Positions 24,624-32,861 of a stretch of 64,000 bases of DNA are shown in pieces. The notes beneath the pieces were generated by a model. That model was not told where the DNA came from, searched no databases, and saw only the letters and a program-made list of their open reading frames with translations. A program made the translations under genes and the position numbers. This DNA comes from Treponema sp. GTDB taxonomy: Bacteria > Spirochaetota > Spirochaetia > Treponematales > Treponemataceae. The DNA lies in contig JAGBIY010000010.1 of NCBI GenBank assembly GCA_017934745.1, forward strand, positions 1 through 64,000, read 5' to 3'. Position 1 is the first letter of the stretch. Every line of letters begins with the position of its first letter.

Positions 24624-25784
24624 CTAGTAGGCGGTCTTTATCAACTCGAACAGATTGTCGCTGTTCATGCTTCTCGGAAGAGTGTTCACGAATTCGAGGG
24701 AAGACGCGTCCTCGACAGAAAGGGCGAGCTGCTCAATCTGCAGGTTCAGTTCCTTCAAGCGGGCCGGCAAATTGGCCTTTGCGATTTTCTGCCTGATGGT
24801 CTCGGAAAGGACAGAAGCCGCCTGCTCGTCGTCGTCGGAATCGGACGCGACACCAAGGAGGCGGGAAATCTTGGCAACCTTGTCGAGCTTGAAGTTTGCG
24901 GCATCGGCGATGACATACGGAAGAAGAATCGCCGTCAAAATAGAGCGAGGAATCTTGAACCGCGAATTTATGCAAAGAGAAAGGAGGGAAGCCGTTCCGA
25001 TAGAGCTTGTCCCCACCGCGAGCGACGCGATGCAGCCGCACTGCGCCAAAAGCTCCTCCTGGGAAACGGCCGATATCGAAGCGGAATCTCCGCCATCTAT
25101 CGCGTTCCGCATGAGGACAGCGGCCTTCTCGCAAAGCATCTCGCTGAAGAAATTCGTCTTCTGAGAGAGATACGACTCTATCACAAGGCCGATTATCTCT
25201 ATCGACATAGAATCTATCTGGTTCTGCGAAAGCGTGACGTTCAAGTTCGGGTCGAATATCACGAGTTTGCAGAGTCCCGTCCTGGAATTCATCAACTTGA
25301 TTTTAGAAGAGCGGGAATCGATTACAGGAATGTAGTTCGTGAACACGAACAAGTCGCGGATGGAAGTCGGCACGCAGATGAGGGGGACGGGCTCCTTGGA
25401 CGGCATCTTGCCATCCACGAAATCGTAGAAATCCCCGCCGTCGACAATGTCGTTCAATACGGATGCGACAGCGCGAGCGATGCACAGGGTCTTTCCGCCA
25501 CCGGCCGCGACGACGGACTGGACGTGCGCGTCCTTGGCGATGTTGACAGCCGCCTCGACATTCTTAGACGTCGCGCCCTCGGAAATCTCATCGAAAACGA
25601 AAAAATCAATCTGCCTGTCGGAAAGCGACTGTTTTATCTTGTCAGCCACACCGTTCTCTTTTAGAATCGGGTCGATTATGAGCATTACGCGATTGCCGTA
25701 CTCAAGCACGAACTGCCCCATTCTGCTTGTCGTATACGAACCGAGCATGATATTCGGTGAAATTCTGAATGTAAAATCAGCCAT
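24624..25784 (-). CDS. Iron-containing alcohol dehydrogenase fold, probable pseudoenzyme
   Basis: 386 residues that align along the whole group III ADH/GldA fold ('VQSVVAAGGGKTLCIARAVA', 'VPLICVPTSIRD', 'AILLPYVIADAANF'). The expected metal ligands are changed: the DALTH motif reads E196-I-I-G-L200, the VHG...AHPLG histidines align with S266 and L270, and the PHG histidine is R280. The NAD loop GGGSxxD reads GGGKTLC. So neither catalysis nor metal binding is likely in the usual way, and a binding or regulatory role is inferred. Its ribosome site is GAGGAAAC, and it forms an operon with the SpoU methylase. Confidence 0.75.
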   Translation of the reverse strand: MADFTFRISPNIMLGSYTTSRMGQFVLEYGNRVMLIIDPILKENGVADKIKQSLSDRQIDFFVFDEISEGATSKNVEAAVNIAKDAHVQSVVAAGGGKTLCIARAVASVLNDIVDGGDFYDFVDGKMPSKEPVPLICVPTSIRDLFVFTNYIPVIDSRSSKIKLMNSRTGLCKLVIFDPNLNVTLSQNQIDSMSIEIIGLVIESYLSQKTNFFSEMLCEKAAVLMRNAIDGGDSASISAVSQEELLAQCGCIASLAVGTSSIGTASLLSLCINSRFKIPRSILTAILLPYVIADAANFKLDKVAKISRLLGVASDSDDDEQAASVLSETIRQKIAKANLPARLKELNLQIEQLALSVEDASSLEFVNTLPRSMNSDNLFELIKTAY

Positions 25785-25892
25785 TTTGTTTCCTCAATTT
25801 TGATGGTTTCTTTTTTGTCTTTGTCACTATATTTTCGATAGAATTCAGTCCACTTTTGAATGTATTTTTTGAAAAAACACGCGCCGGACACA

Positions 25893-25925
25893 ATAAAAAA
25901 GGACTGCCAACCGGCAGTCCTTTTA
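25893..25925. terminator. Bidirectional intrinsic terminator
   Basis: AAAAGGACTGCC and GGCAGTCCTTTT surround a four-base loop, with A-run on the left and T-run on the right, so it works on both strands. On the minus strand it ends the flgM-rsmI transcript. The rest of the 25785-26024 gap shows only AT-rich sequence with a possible TATAGT -10 for the Fe-ADH-like operon. Confidence 0.85.
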
Positions 25926-26024
25926 GTTGATTAAGAAAATGTAGAGCTGCATTCCATTGCATCACCAAAAACCTGCAAATCCTTTACAGATTTCTCAGAT
26001 TAAAGTAGAACAACCTTCAAAAGC

Positions 26025-26321
26025 CTAGAGTCCCCAAGCCATCATCAAGCTGTCTGCCGTGGAAGCGATTCTCTCAGGACTGAGATAATTCGGATCCTTT
26101 ATCTTTTCTTTAATCGAAGCAATAAGGTCAGAACGAACATCTGGTGTTTCATCAGCAACCTGATCCAAATAATACGCTTCAGCCGCGCTTACAGCCTCGG
26201 CAGAGACGCTGATGGAATCCCTGACCGAGACTCCAGGCATCTTATTATTTGCATGGTGTGCGTTCTGCACATTATTGAGAGGATTGACTCCTCCAACAGT
26301 ATCAAGTTTAATTGACATCAT
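26025..26321 (-). CDS. flgM: FlgM-like anti-sigma-28 factor
   Basis: 98 residues with the FlgM plan: a flexible N-terminal half, the 'RDSISVSAEA' segment (about 34-43, compare 'DxVxLSxEA') and the C-terminal helices 'DVRSDLIASIKEKIKDPNYL' and 'SPERIASTADSLM', which match 'R.ekv..lk..I..G.Y.vd...iA..ml'. FlgM holds the flagellar sigma factor until the hook-basal body is built. It follows rsmI closely on the same strand and is followed by a terminator. Identification is by pattern and small size, so moderate. Confidence 0.7.
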   Translation of the reverse strand: MMSIKLDTVGGVNPLNNVQNAHHANNKMPGVSVRDSISVSAEAVSAAEAYYLDQVADETPDVRSDLIASIKEKIKDPNYLSPERIASTADSLMMAWGL

Positions 26322-26344
26322 AATGACCTGCCCTTTTGTATGCT

Positions 26345-27052
26345 CTAATTATCGGCCTTTTCCTCCGAAAGTTGAGCCTTTTTGATTCCAGATATGAACA
26401 CAGCGAACTCTCCGAGAACCTTGTCGCGGCCCGCGAACTCGTCCCTCATCTCGGCGGCTGTACCTTCGACAATCTCTTCGTGAAGCTTCGTCAGCTCACG
26501 ACCAACGACCACCCTTCTGTCAGCTTCAATATCGGCTATGTCCGTCAATAATTTTACGACACGAAAAGGCGATTCGTAAAGGACAACAGCGTCCCCGGTC
26601 GACAAAAGCTCGCGCAGTCTGGAACGGCGGCGGCCGGGCTTGGGGGAGAGGAACCCCTCGAAAATCAGAGTCTTTCCGCCGGCACCCGCCACGCTCACAA
26701 GGGAAGCGAACGCGCTGGGGCCAGGAATCGGGACGACCGTATGTCCGGCAGCGCGGGCGAGGCCCGCCAACACGGCACCGGGATCACTCACGCCTGGAGT
26801 GCCCGCATCGCTTGCATAAGCCACGTTCTGCCCTTCGTCGAGGAGTTTTATTATCTTTTGGCCCGCCACGCTTTCGTTCTGCGAGCGGCACGAAATGAGC
26901 GGCTTCTTGATTTCCAGATGGTTGAGAAGCTGCAGAGTGTGCCTTGTGTCCTCAGCGGCAATGACATCGACGGACTTGAACGTCTCGACAGCGCGAAACG
27001 TTATGTCCCCAAGATTTCCGATTGGTGTTCCAACAACATATAAAGTAGACAT
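26345..27052 (-). CDS. rsmI: 16S rRNA 2'-O-methyltransferase RsmI (C1402)
   Basis: 235 residues with the tetrapyrrole-methylase fold. It begins 'LYVVGTPIGNLGDITFRA', then 'VIAAEDTRHT', 'NVAYASDAGTPGVSDPG', 'VVPIPGPSAF', and 'FEGFLSPKPGRRRSRL'. All diagnostic RsmI motifs are present, though it is shorter than the 280-residue E. coli enzyme at the C-terminus. It uses SAM to methylate C1402 in the ribosomal decoding centre. It is followed after 23 bases by flgM. Confidence 0.94.
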   Translation of the reverse strand: MSTLYVVGTPIGNLGDITFRAVETFKSVDVIAAEDTRHTLQLLNHLEIKKPLISCRSQNESVAGQKIIKLLDEGQNVAYASDAGTPGVSDPGAVLAGLARAAGHTVVPIPGPSAFASLVSVAGAGGKTLIFEGFLSPKPGRRRSRLRELLSTGDAVVLYESPFRVVKLLTDIADIEADRRVVVGRELTKLHEEIVEGTAAEMRDEFAGRDKVLGEFAVFISGIKKAQLSEEKADN

Positions 27053-27098
27053 TTGATAAGAGTATAGCAGTTCGACAGGGAGTTGACAAATAGCGCAA

Positions 27099-27635
27099 TC
27101 AGGAATTTTTCATGAACGAATCTATCATCGCTCGGATTTTCTTCTCGGAGAATTCAATATCGTCCCCGTTCCTAGCCATCATCTTTTTGGCGGAGACATA
27201 ATCGGCAAGAAGAAAGAGGAGCGCGCAAACGAACATCTCCGACCGCTCCTTCAATTCCAGATGGAGGCATTTTATGAGGCGAATCTTGAAATCCTCGAAC
27301 GCAGCGAAAGCGTCGTCATTGAAAAGCTTCTCGGAATCGACGAGCGAGAAAATTTCCATGTTCCTTTGAGAATCGAAAACCCTGAAAAGAGAAACGGAAA
27401 AGTCCCCGACATCCGAAACAGGAGGAAGCGGAAGGCTCTTCAACACTCCTCCGCAGAATCCCATGACATCGCATACGATTGCGTCCCGGTTGTCGTAGTA
27501 GTTGTAGAGCGAAGCCTTCTTTATCCCCACCTCTTCCGCTATGTCCGAAAGCGCGGTTCCGCTCGCAGACTTCTCGAAGCTCACTTTCAGGAACGCCGCA
27601 ATGATTTTCTCTTTTGAAATTTTCTCTTTCTTCAT
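27099..27635 (-). CDS. TetR-family transcriptional regulator
   Basis: 178 residues from ATG 27635 (ATG 27692 is an upstream option). The N-terminal HTH is typical: 'IIAAFLKVSFEKSASGTALS' and 'DIAEEVGIKKASLYNYYDNR'. The C-terminal ligand domain is of the short helical kind and its ligand is not predictable. It is divergent from ptsI and precedes rsmI on the same strand with a 46-base gap. Confidence 0.88.
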   Translation of the reverse strand: MKKEKISKEKIIAAFLKVSFEKSASGTALSDIAEEVGIKKASLYNYYDNRDAIVCDVMGFCGGVLKSLPLPPVSDVGDFSVSLFRVFDSQRNMEIFSLVDSEKLFNDDAFAAFEDFKIRLIKCLHLELKERSEMFVCALLFLLADYVSAKKMMARNGDDIEFSEKKIRAMIDSFMKNS

Positions 27636-27821
27636 CAATTTTCTCTCTGCTTTTTCTGTGAGATTATCGGAAAAAAAGGCCTTCGTGTTCATCGGAAGCG
27701 GATTTTATCATCAAATGCGAAAAACCGCACTGTTTTCAAAACTTTTCAGTGATTTTCTATCAAATATCACAAACAAGAAACATTTGACACTATTTTCAGA
27801 TGATAATAAGATTGTAACATC

Positions 27822-29549
27822 ATGAATTTGTTTTTGGGAATTTCAGCATCGACAGGCATAGGCATCGGAAAGGCGTTCGTCGTTCCGGAATCAGAAAAGC
27901 GGGTGATTCCGCAGAATCACATCCTTCCGGGCGACAGGGACAAGGAATTGGAGAAATTCGAACGCTCGCTCGCCACGGTCATGACTCAGATAGCGGCTCA
28001 GATGGAGACCGTGAAGGACACTTCCATTCCGAGCAACAAAGTGCAAAGGGAAATCTTCGAGACCTACTACCTTATGCTCAACGACCCAGAATTCATGAAG
28101 GGAGTCAGGACGGCGTTCGACAAGCACGACTACAACATCGCCTACATCCTGAACGAGAAGACCGAGGAATCGGCGGAAATGCTTGAGGCAAGCGGAAACG
28201 AATACCTCGCGGAGCGCGCGCAGGACATCCGGGACATTTTCGGAAGAGTCCTCGACGACCTCCTCGACTACCACCCGTTCAAAATCGACACAGTGCCGGA
28301 CGGCTCGGTCATCGTGGCGCGCTCCCTGAACCCGAGCGACACACTCATCCTCTCCAAACGGAAGATAGCGGGACTCGCGCTCATAGAAGGCGGAGTCTCG
28401 TCGCACGTGGGAATCCTGGCAAGGAACTACGGAATCCCGGCAGTCTTCGATTTGCACAAGATAACCGAGGAAATCGAGCAGGGAAACACCGTCATAGTCG
28501 ACGGAACGGCGGGAGAAGTCATCGACGACCCGGACGCTCTGGCAATCGACGAATACAAAAAGAAGATAGAAGAAATCAAGGCAAGACAGGAATTTCTCAC
28601 AAAGTTCAGGGACAAGCCCGCGCAGACAAAAGACGGAACGAAATTCAAAATCATGGCGAACATCGGAACCGTAGAGGAAGCGGAACTGGCGGAGACGGAG
28701 GGCGCGGACGGAATCGGGCTGTTCAGGACGGAATTCCTCTTCATGACAAACGCGGCAAGCGACATTTCTCCGGCACACAGCAGGGGAGCGGTCCTCAGCG
28801 AAGAATCGCAGTTCGAGGCGTACAAGAAAGTGCTCCAGATTATGAAGGGCAAGCCTGTCACGATAAGGACGCTGGACGCGGGCGGGGACAAGATAATCAA
28901 CTCGGCGGAGCTTAAGACGGCGGACGAGAAGAACCCGCTCATGGGCTTGAGGGCGATAAGGCTCAGCCTCGCGAACCCGAACCAGCTCAAGACCCAGTTC
29001 AGGGCGTTGTTCCGGGCGGCTAAATTCGGCGACCTCAAAATCATGCTCCCCCTCATAACGAGCGTGGAGCAGGTGGAAGAGGCGCTCAGAATCGCGGAGA
29101 AGGCGAAGGAGGAGCTTCGAGACGAGAAAATCGACTTCGACGGGAACGTGCCCATCGGAATCATGGTGGAGACGGCGGCCGCGGCGATGATTGCCGACTG
29201 CCTCGCAAAGCGCGCGGCATTCTTCTCGATTGGAACGAACGATTTGACGCAGTACACAATCGGCGTGGACAGGGAGAACGCGAACGTGGCATCCCTCTAC
29301 GACGAATTCCATTTGGCGGTGCTCAGGCTCATCGACAAGACCATCAAGGAAGCGGCTGCTGCCGGAATCGGAGTGTCCGTCTGCGGAGAGATGGCGTCGA
29401 GGAACGAGAGCGCGATGGTCTTGGGCGGAATGGGAGTCAGGACGCTCAGCATGAGCGCGAAGAAAATCTGCAAGATAAAGGAACTTCTCTCAAGGTTCAC
29501 ATTGGCCGAACTGAAGGCGATATCCGAGAAGAACCTGAAGAACATATAG
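27822..29549 (+). CDS. ptsI: PTS enzyme I (phosphoenolpyruvate-protein phosphotransferase)
   Basis: 575 residues. The phospho-histidine is H195 in 'LIEGGVSSHVGILARNYG', the PEP-binding region includes 'GADGIGLFRTEFLFM' and 'GLRAIRLSLANP', and the catalytic cysteine is in 'SVCGEMASRNESAMVLGGMG'. Enzyme I passes phosphate from PEP to HPr. No HPr or EII gene is in the window, so it may serve a regulatory PTS, as proposed in other treponemes. It is followed by palindromic repeat copy 4. Confidence 0.95.
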   Translation: MNLFLGISASTGIGIGKAFVVPESEKRVIPQNHILPGDRDKELEKFERSLATVMTQIAAQMETVKDTSIPSNKVQREIFETYYLMLNDPEFMKGVRTAFDKHDYNIAYILNEKTEESAEMLEASGNEYLAERAQDIRDIFGRVLDDLLDYHPFKIDTVPDGSVIVARSLNPSDTLILSKRKIAGLALIEGGVSSHVGILARNYGIPAVFDLHKITEEIEQGNTVIVDGTAGEVIDDPDALAIDEYKKKIEEIKARQEFLTKFRDKPAQTKDGTKFKIMANIGTVEEAELAETEGADGIGLFRTEFLFMTNAASDISPAHSRGAVLSEESQFEAYKKVLQIMKGKPVTIRTLDAGGDKIINSAELKTADEKNPLMGLRAIRLSLANPNQLKTQFRALFRAAKFGDLKIMLPLITSVEQVEEALRIAEKAKEELRDEKIDFDGNVPIGIMVETAAAAMIADCLAKRAAFFSIGTNDLTQYTIGVDRENANVASLYDEFHLAVLRLIDKTIKEAAAAGIGVSVCGEMASRNESAMVLGGMGVRTLSMSAKKICKIKELLSRFTLAELKAISEKNLKNI

Positions 29550-29640
29550 GTCGAATGTCGAGTTTATGCGTATCGTATTTGCTGGAACCCCGCTTCCGCT
29601 TGTTTCAGCCATTGCGTTGTGAAAACTCGACTTTTGCCCA
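29549..29640 (-). repeat. Palindromic repeat, copy 4 (short, inverted)
   Basis: Read on the minus strand: AAAGTCGAGTTTTCACAA, then GGCTGAAACAAGCGGAAGCG and GGTTCC, jumping straight to TACGATACGCATAAACTCGA and CATTCGACC. The whole central stem and right inner arm are deleted, leaving left arm plus right end. It lies between convergent ptsI and hepT. Confidence 0.75.
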
Positions 29641-29662
29641 TATAGACAAGAAAGGACTCGAA

Positions 29663-30073
29663 TCACAGAAGAGAGCTGATTTCCTTGGAAAAATCCCTGA
29701 AATCGTCCAAATGCTTTGTGATTATCGCGTAGATGATTTTGCAATCAAGATTTTCATACTGGTGGACGGCAATGTTGCGGAAGCCGACGGCATGGCATAA
29801 ATTGTCTGCTGTCGAGTCGGAAATCAAATTGTTTTGCGCCAGTTTCCTGAATGTTTCAGCCATGGTCGACGGAGTTCCTGAATCAAAATCCAAAAGAACG
29901 TGGTTTCCTATGTCGACGCAGATTTGCACGGCTCTTTGAAGATTCAAAATGATGATTTCCTGCTTGTCGAGATTCGCCTCCAACTCCTCAAGAGTCGATA
30001 TTTCTTGAGACTTGACCCGGTGGACGCATCGGATGAGCGCGGTGAGTTTCGTTTCCAGAACATCCTTATCCAT
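29663..30073 (-). CDS. hepT: HepT-type RNase toxin (DUF86)
   Basis: 136-residue all-helical HEPN protein with the active-site motif Rx4HxY as 'RNIAVHQY' (R99, H104, Y106). HEPN ribonucleases of this kind cut RNA and are silenced when the partner nucleotidyltransferase AMPylates the motif tyrosine. It overlaps the mntA gene by eight bases and sits next to repeat copy 4. Confidence 0.9.
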   Translation of the reverse strand: MDKDVLETKLTALIRCVHRVKSQEISTLEELEANLDKQEIIILNLQRAVQICVDIGNHVLLDFDSGTPSTMAETFRKLAQNNLISDSTADNLCHAVGFRNIAVHQYENLDCKIIYAIITKHLDDFRDFSKEISSLL

Positions 30074-30467
30074 TTATGAACCTCCTGATTTTTTCCCTGT
30101 TCATGAACTCTATTGTTGGAAGGAAATCCTCCTTGAAACAGAGCGCCTTCGTCAAATACCGCACGAAAACATCAGCAGATATTTTTATCTTCACGCCCGT
30201 CGTCATGATTTGGTACAAAAAAACCCCCTCCGCCTGCGACAAATCCGCAAGGTCAATCTCACGCTTGCATAGAAGCGACAAATCCGTCTGCATGACCGCA
30301 AAATCCTCGAACTCAAGGGGCCTGCGCGAATGCACGGCTATGTCTATGTCGCTTTTTTCATGGCTTGTCCCCTTCGCGAACGAACCGAACAGCAGCACAG
30401 TGTCAATGTCGTCTTTCAAAGAGAAATAATGTTCAATCTTATGCCTGATTTCTTCGATTTCGCACAT
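30066..30467 (-). CDS. mntA: MNT-type nucleotidyltransferase antitoxin
   Basis: 133 residues from ATG 30467; the open frame continues upstream without coding character. The minimal nucleotidyltransferase signature is 'LFGSFAKGTSHEKSDIDIAV' (GS at 28-29, DxD at 40-42). In MntA-HepT modules the enzyme transfers AMP groups to HepT and inactivates it. It is divergent from der. Confidence 0.88.
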   Translation of the reverse strand: MCEIEEIRHKIEHYFSLKDDIDTVLLFGSFAKGTSHEKSDIDIAVHSRRPLEFEDFAVMQTDLSLLCKREIDLADLSQAEGVFLYQIMTTGVKIKISADVFVRYLTKALCFKEDFLPTIEFMNREKIRRFING

Positions 30468-30560
30468 GGAACAATGATACCATGAAAAGTCCAAATTGGC
30501 TCTGGGCTGAGACCTCCAAGCACTTCCGAACCTGCAAAATCTCAAGTAGAATCTAGGGTT

Positions 30561-32111
30561 ATGGCTAAGCAGAAAAAATCAAAGCCGGACTTCTCAAAGC
30601 CGAAGCCGGTGAAAATCAATACCGAAGAAGAAAGAATAGAAGAGAAAAACGCGGAGACAGAGCGAAAAGCGAAAGCGGCTTCCGACGAGTTCGGGCAAAT
30701 CGACAAGAACGCCACGGAAGAGCTTAAGTTCACGAAGGAGAAGACGTACCTGAACCTTCCCCTCGTCGTCATCGCCGGCCGCCCGAACGTTGGAAAGTCC
30801 ACGCTGTTCAACCGCTTCATGAGGAGAAGGCTCGCGATTGTGGACCCCACGCCCGGTGTCACGCGCGACCCGGTGGAGGCGACAGCGTTCATCGCGGGAA
30901 AACCGGTGCACCTGGTGGACACTGGCGGCTACAAGGTCGACAGGGACATCGGCACGATGGAAGCCGTGATGGACGAGCTTGTCGTGGAAAAGACGCTCTC
31001 GATGATAAAGAAGGCTGACAGAATCGTGCTCCTTTTGGAAGCCGGAAAAATCACGGGCGAGGACGAGGAATTCATCGATTTGCTCCGCCCGTACCAGGAC
31101 AAGGTCGTGACCGCCGTGAACAAATGCGAGGGAGGAACGGGGGAAGACGTCTCGTGGAACTACCTCAAATACGGCTTCAAGGACTTGATGTTCATTTCCG
31201 CAGACCACGGCGACCACATCACGGAATTCGCGAACAAGATAGTCGAGGGGCTTGACTTCTCAAACGTGACGGAAGGAAGCGACGAAACGAGGCCAATCAG
31301 AATCGCCATCATGGGAAAGCCGAACGTGGGAAAATCCACGCTCTCGAACAGGCTCACGCACACGGAGAACTCAATCGTCAGCGACTACGCCGGAACCACG
31401 CGCGATGTGGTGGAGGGAACGTTCAGCTTCGGCGGCAGGGACTTCGAGGTTTTGGACACGGCGGGAATCAGGAGAAAGTCGAAAGTTCACGAGAATGTCG
31501 AATACTACTCGGTGAACAGGGCGATAAAGACGCTCGACCAGTGCGACCTCGTTTTCCTGATGATTGACGCGCAGGAGGGGCTTGCCGAACAGGACAAGAA
31601 AATCTGCTCTCTCGCGTTCGAGCGCGGCCGCGGAATCATCTTCATCCTGAACAAGTGGGACACGAAGGACCAGAGCAGAAAGACTTTGAGGGAAACGACA
31701 GAGTACATAAAAATCATGTTCGGGCAGATGAACTGGGCACCGATACTTCCCCTCTCGGCTTTGAAGGGAGAAGGTATAAAGGACTTGATGAACAAGGCAA
31801 TCGAGATTTACAACCAGCTCACGCGCAAGGTCGGAACTTCGTCGTTGAACGCGGCTCTGCAGGACTGGCTCTTCAAGTATCCGCCGCCCGCCACGAAGGC
31901 GATCCACTTCAAGGTCCGCTACATGACGCAGACGAGCGTGAACCCGGTCGCGTTCAGAATCTTCTGCACCAGCCCGGACAACGTGCCCGAAAGCTACGTC
32001 TCCTACCTCAAGAACCAGATTCGAAAGGATTTGGGCTTCGACCAGATACCGGTCACGCTTGAGATGAAGGCGAGCCGCAAAAAGTGGGAGAACAGGTTCG
32101 ACGAGGAATAA
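30561..32111 (+). CDS. der: Ribosome assembly GTPase Der (EngA)
   Basis: 516 residues. A lysine-rich, charged extension of about 65 residues precedes two G domains ('VVIAGRPNVGKSTLFNR' and 'IAIMGKPNVGKSTLSNR', with 'DTGGY' and 'DTAGIRRK'), then the KH-like domain ('FKVRYMTQTSVNPVAFRIFC'). The first G4 motif is NKCE rather than NKxD, the second is a normal NKWD. Der is needed for 50S subunit maturation. Confidence 0.95.
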   Translation: MAKQKKSKPDFSKPKPVKINTEEERIEEKNAETERKAKAASDEFGQIDKNATEELKFTKEKTYLNLPLVVIAGRPNVGKSTLFNRFMRRRLAIVDPTPGVTRDPVEATAFIAGKPVHLVDTGGYKVDRDIGTMEAVMDELVVEKTLSMIKKADRIVLLLEAGKITGEDEEFIDLLRPYQDKVVTAVNKCEGGTGEDVSWNYLKYGFKDLMFISADHGDHITEFANKIVEGLDFSNVTEGSDETRPIRIAIMGKPNVGKSTLSNRLTHTENSIVSDYAGTTRDVVEGTFSFGGRDFEVLDTAGIRRKSKVHENVEYYSVNRAIKTLDQCDLVFLMIDAQEGLAEQDKKICSLAFERGRGIIFILNKWDTKDQSRKTLRETTEYIKIMFGQMNWAPILPLSALKGEGIKDLMNKAIEIYNQLTRKVGTSSLNAALQDWLFKYPPPATKAIHFKVRYMTQTSVNPVAFRIFCTSPDNVPESYVSYLKNQIRKDLGFDQIPVTLEMKASRKKWENRFDEE

Positions 32112-32120
32112 CACCCCCGC

Positions 32121-32798
32121 TCAATGCCCGCCCATGCAGTAGCGGACTTTTCCCACGACGCGGAAATCCTCGCTCATGCCGGGTTCGAACATCGGTTCGT
32201 AGATTGGGTTGTCGGAGATGATTGAGATGCCGTCCTTCATTTTCTTGAGCCGCTTCACGAAGCCCATGCCCTTGTAGTGGATTATGTAGATTCCGTCAGT
32301 TCCGTCGTAGCCGAGGTTGTCGCAGATTATCGTGTCGCCGCTGAAAAGGGTCGGCTCCATGGAGTCTCCGCGGACGAATGTGGCGGCGAGGTGCCCGGAA
32401 TAGCGTTTGAGGTTGTTTGGCGCGGCGATGTAGCCCGACACTTCCTCCTCGTCGGCGAGGAACTGACCGTGGCCTGCGGAGAAAAGCTGCTCGTAGACGG
32501 GAACTTTGAAGTCTCCGTCGAAATATTCTTTCGTCTTTGAGCGCGGAACATCGCGGAGCTTTTTTGAAACGACGGGACTTTCCGAAGCCGTCTCAGAACC
32601 ATCGCAAATGGAGTCCAGCGACATTCCAAGCGCGTCAGTTATCCTCACGGCTTCGTCGAGGCGGGGTTGAATGCCCTTTTTGATGCGGTTTTTCATTGTA
32701 CGGAGGGAAAGCCCGGTCTCCTTGCAGAGCCAAGACTCGCTCAAATTCCTTTTTGCCAAGGCGATGTTCACGCCGTTCCAAAAGTAAGAAACATCCAT
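32121..32798 (-). CDS. Phage-type repressor with S24 (LexA-like) peptidase
   Basis: 225 residues from ATG 32798 behind AAAGGT. There is an N-terminal HTH ('WLCKETGLSLRTMKNRIKKG', about 23-42), a linker with a likely Ala-Gly cleavage site (A108-G109 in 'LFSAGHGQF'), and a peptidase domain with Ser146 in 'VRGDSMEPTLFSGD' and Lys182 in 'GFVKRLKK'. It resembles CI-type repressors controlled by DNA damage, but no prophage genes are near. An inverted repeat covers its promoter, which suggests autoregulation. It converges on der. Confidence 0.85.
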   Translation of the reverse strand: MDVSYFWNGVNIALAKRNLSESWLCKETGLSLRTMKNRIKKGIQPRLDEAVRITDALGMSLDSICDGSETASESPVVSKKLRDVPRSKTKEYFDGDFKVPVYEQLFSAGHGQFLADEEEVSGYIAAPNNLKRYSGHLAATFVRGDSMEPTLFSGDTIICDNLGYDGTDGIYIIHYKGMGFVKRLKKMKDGISIISDNPIYEPMFEPGMSEDFRVVGKVRYCMGGH

Positions 32799-32801
32799 AC
32801 C

Positions 32802-32819
32802 TTTGAATATATGTTCAAA
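32802..32819. promoter_or_regulatory. Probable operator of the S24 repressor
   Basis: TTTGAATATATGTTCAAA is an almost perfect palindrome (TTTGAA/TTCAAA arms, six-base centre) three bases upstream of the repressor start. It overlaps the AT-rich region expected for its -10 or start site. Confidence 0.6.
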
Positions 32820-32861
32820 AGCATGGATTGTCAACTTTTGCCGAAAGGCGACGGAATTGGA

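Noticed and set aside
27891..29312. 473-codon open frame antisense to ptsI
   Set aside because: A typical antisense shadow of a GC-rich third-position gene. Its composition is odd (many R, V, H) and it has no ribosome site.
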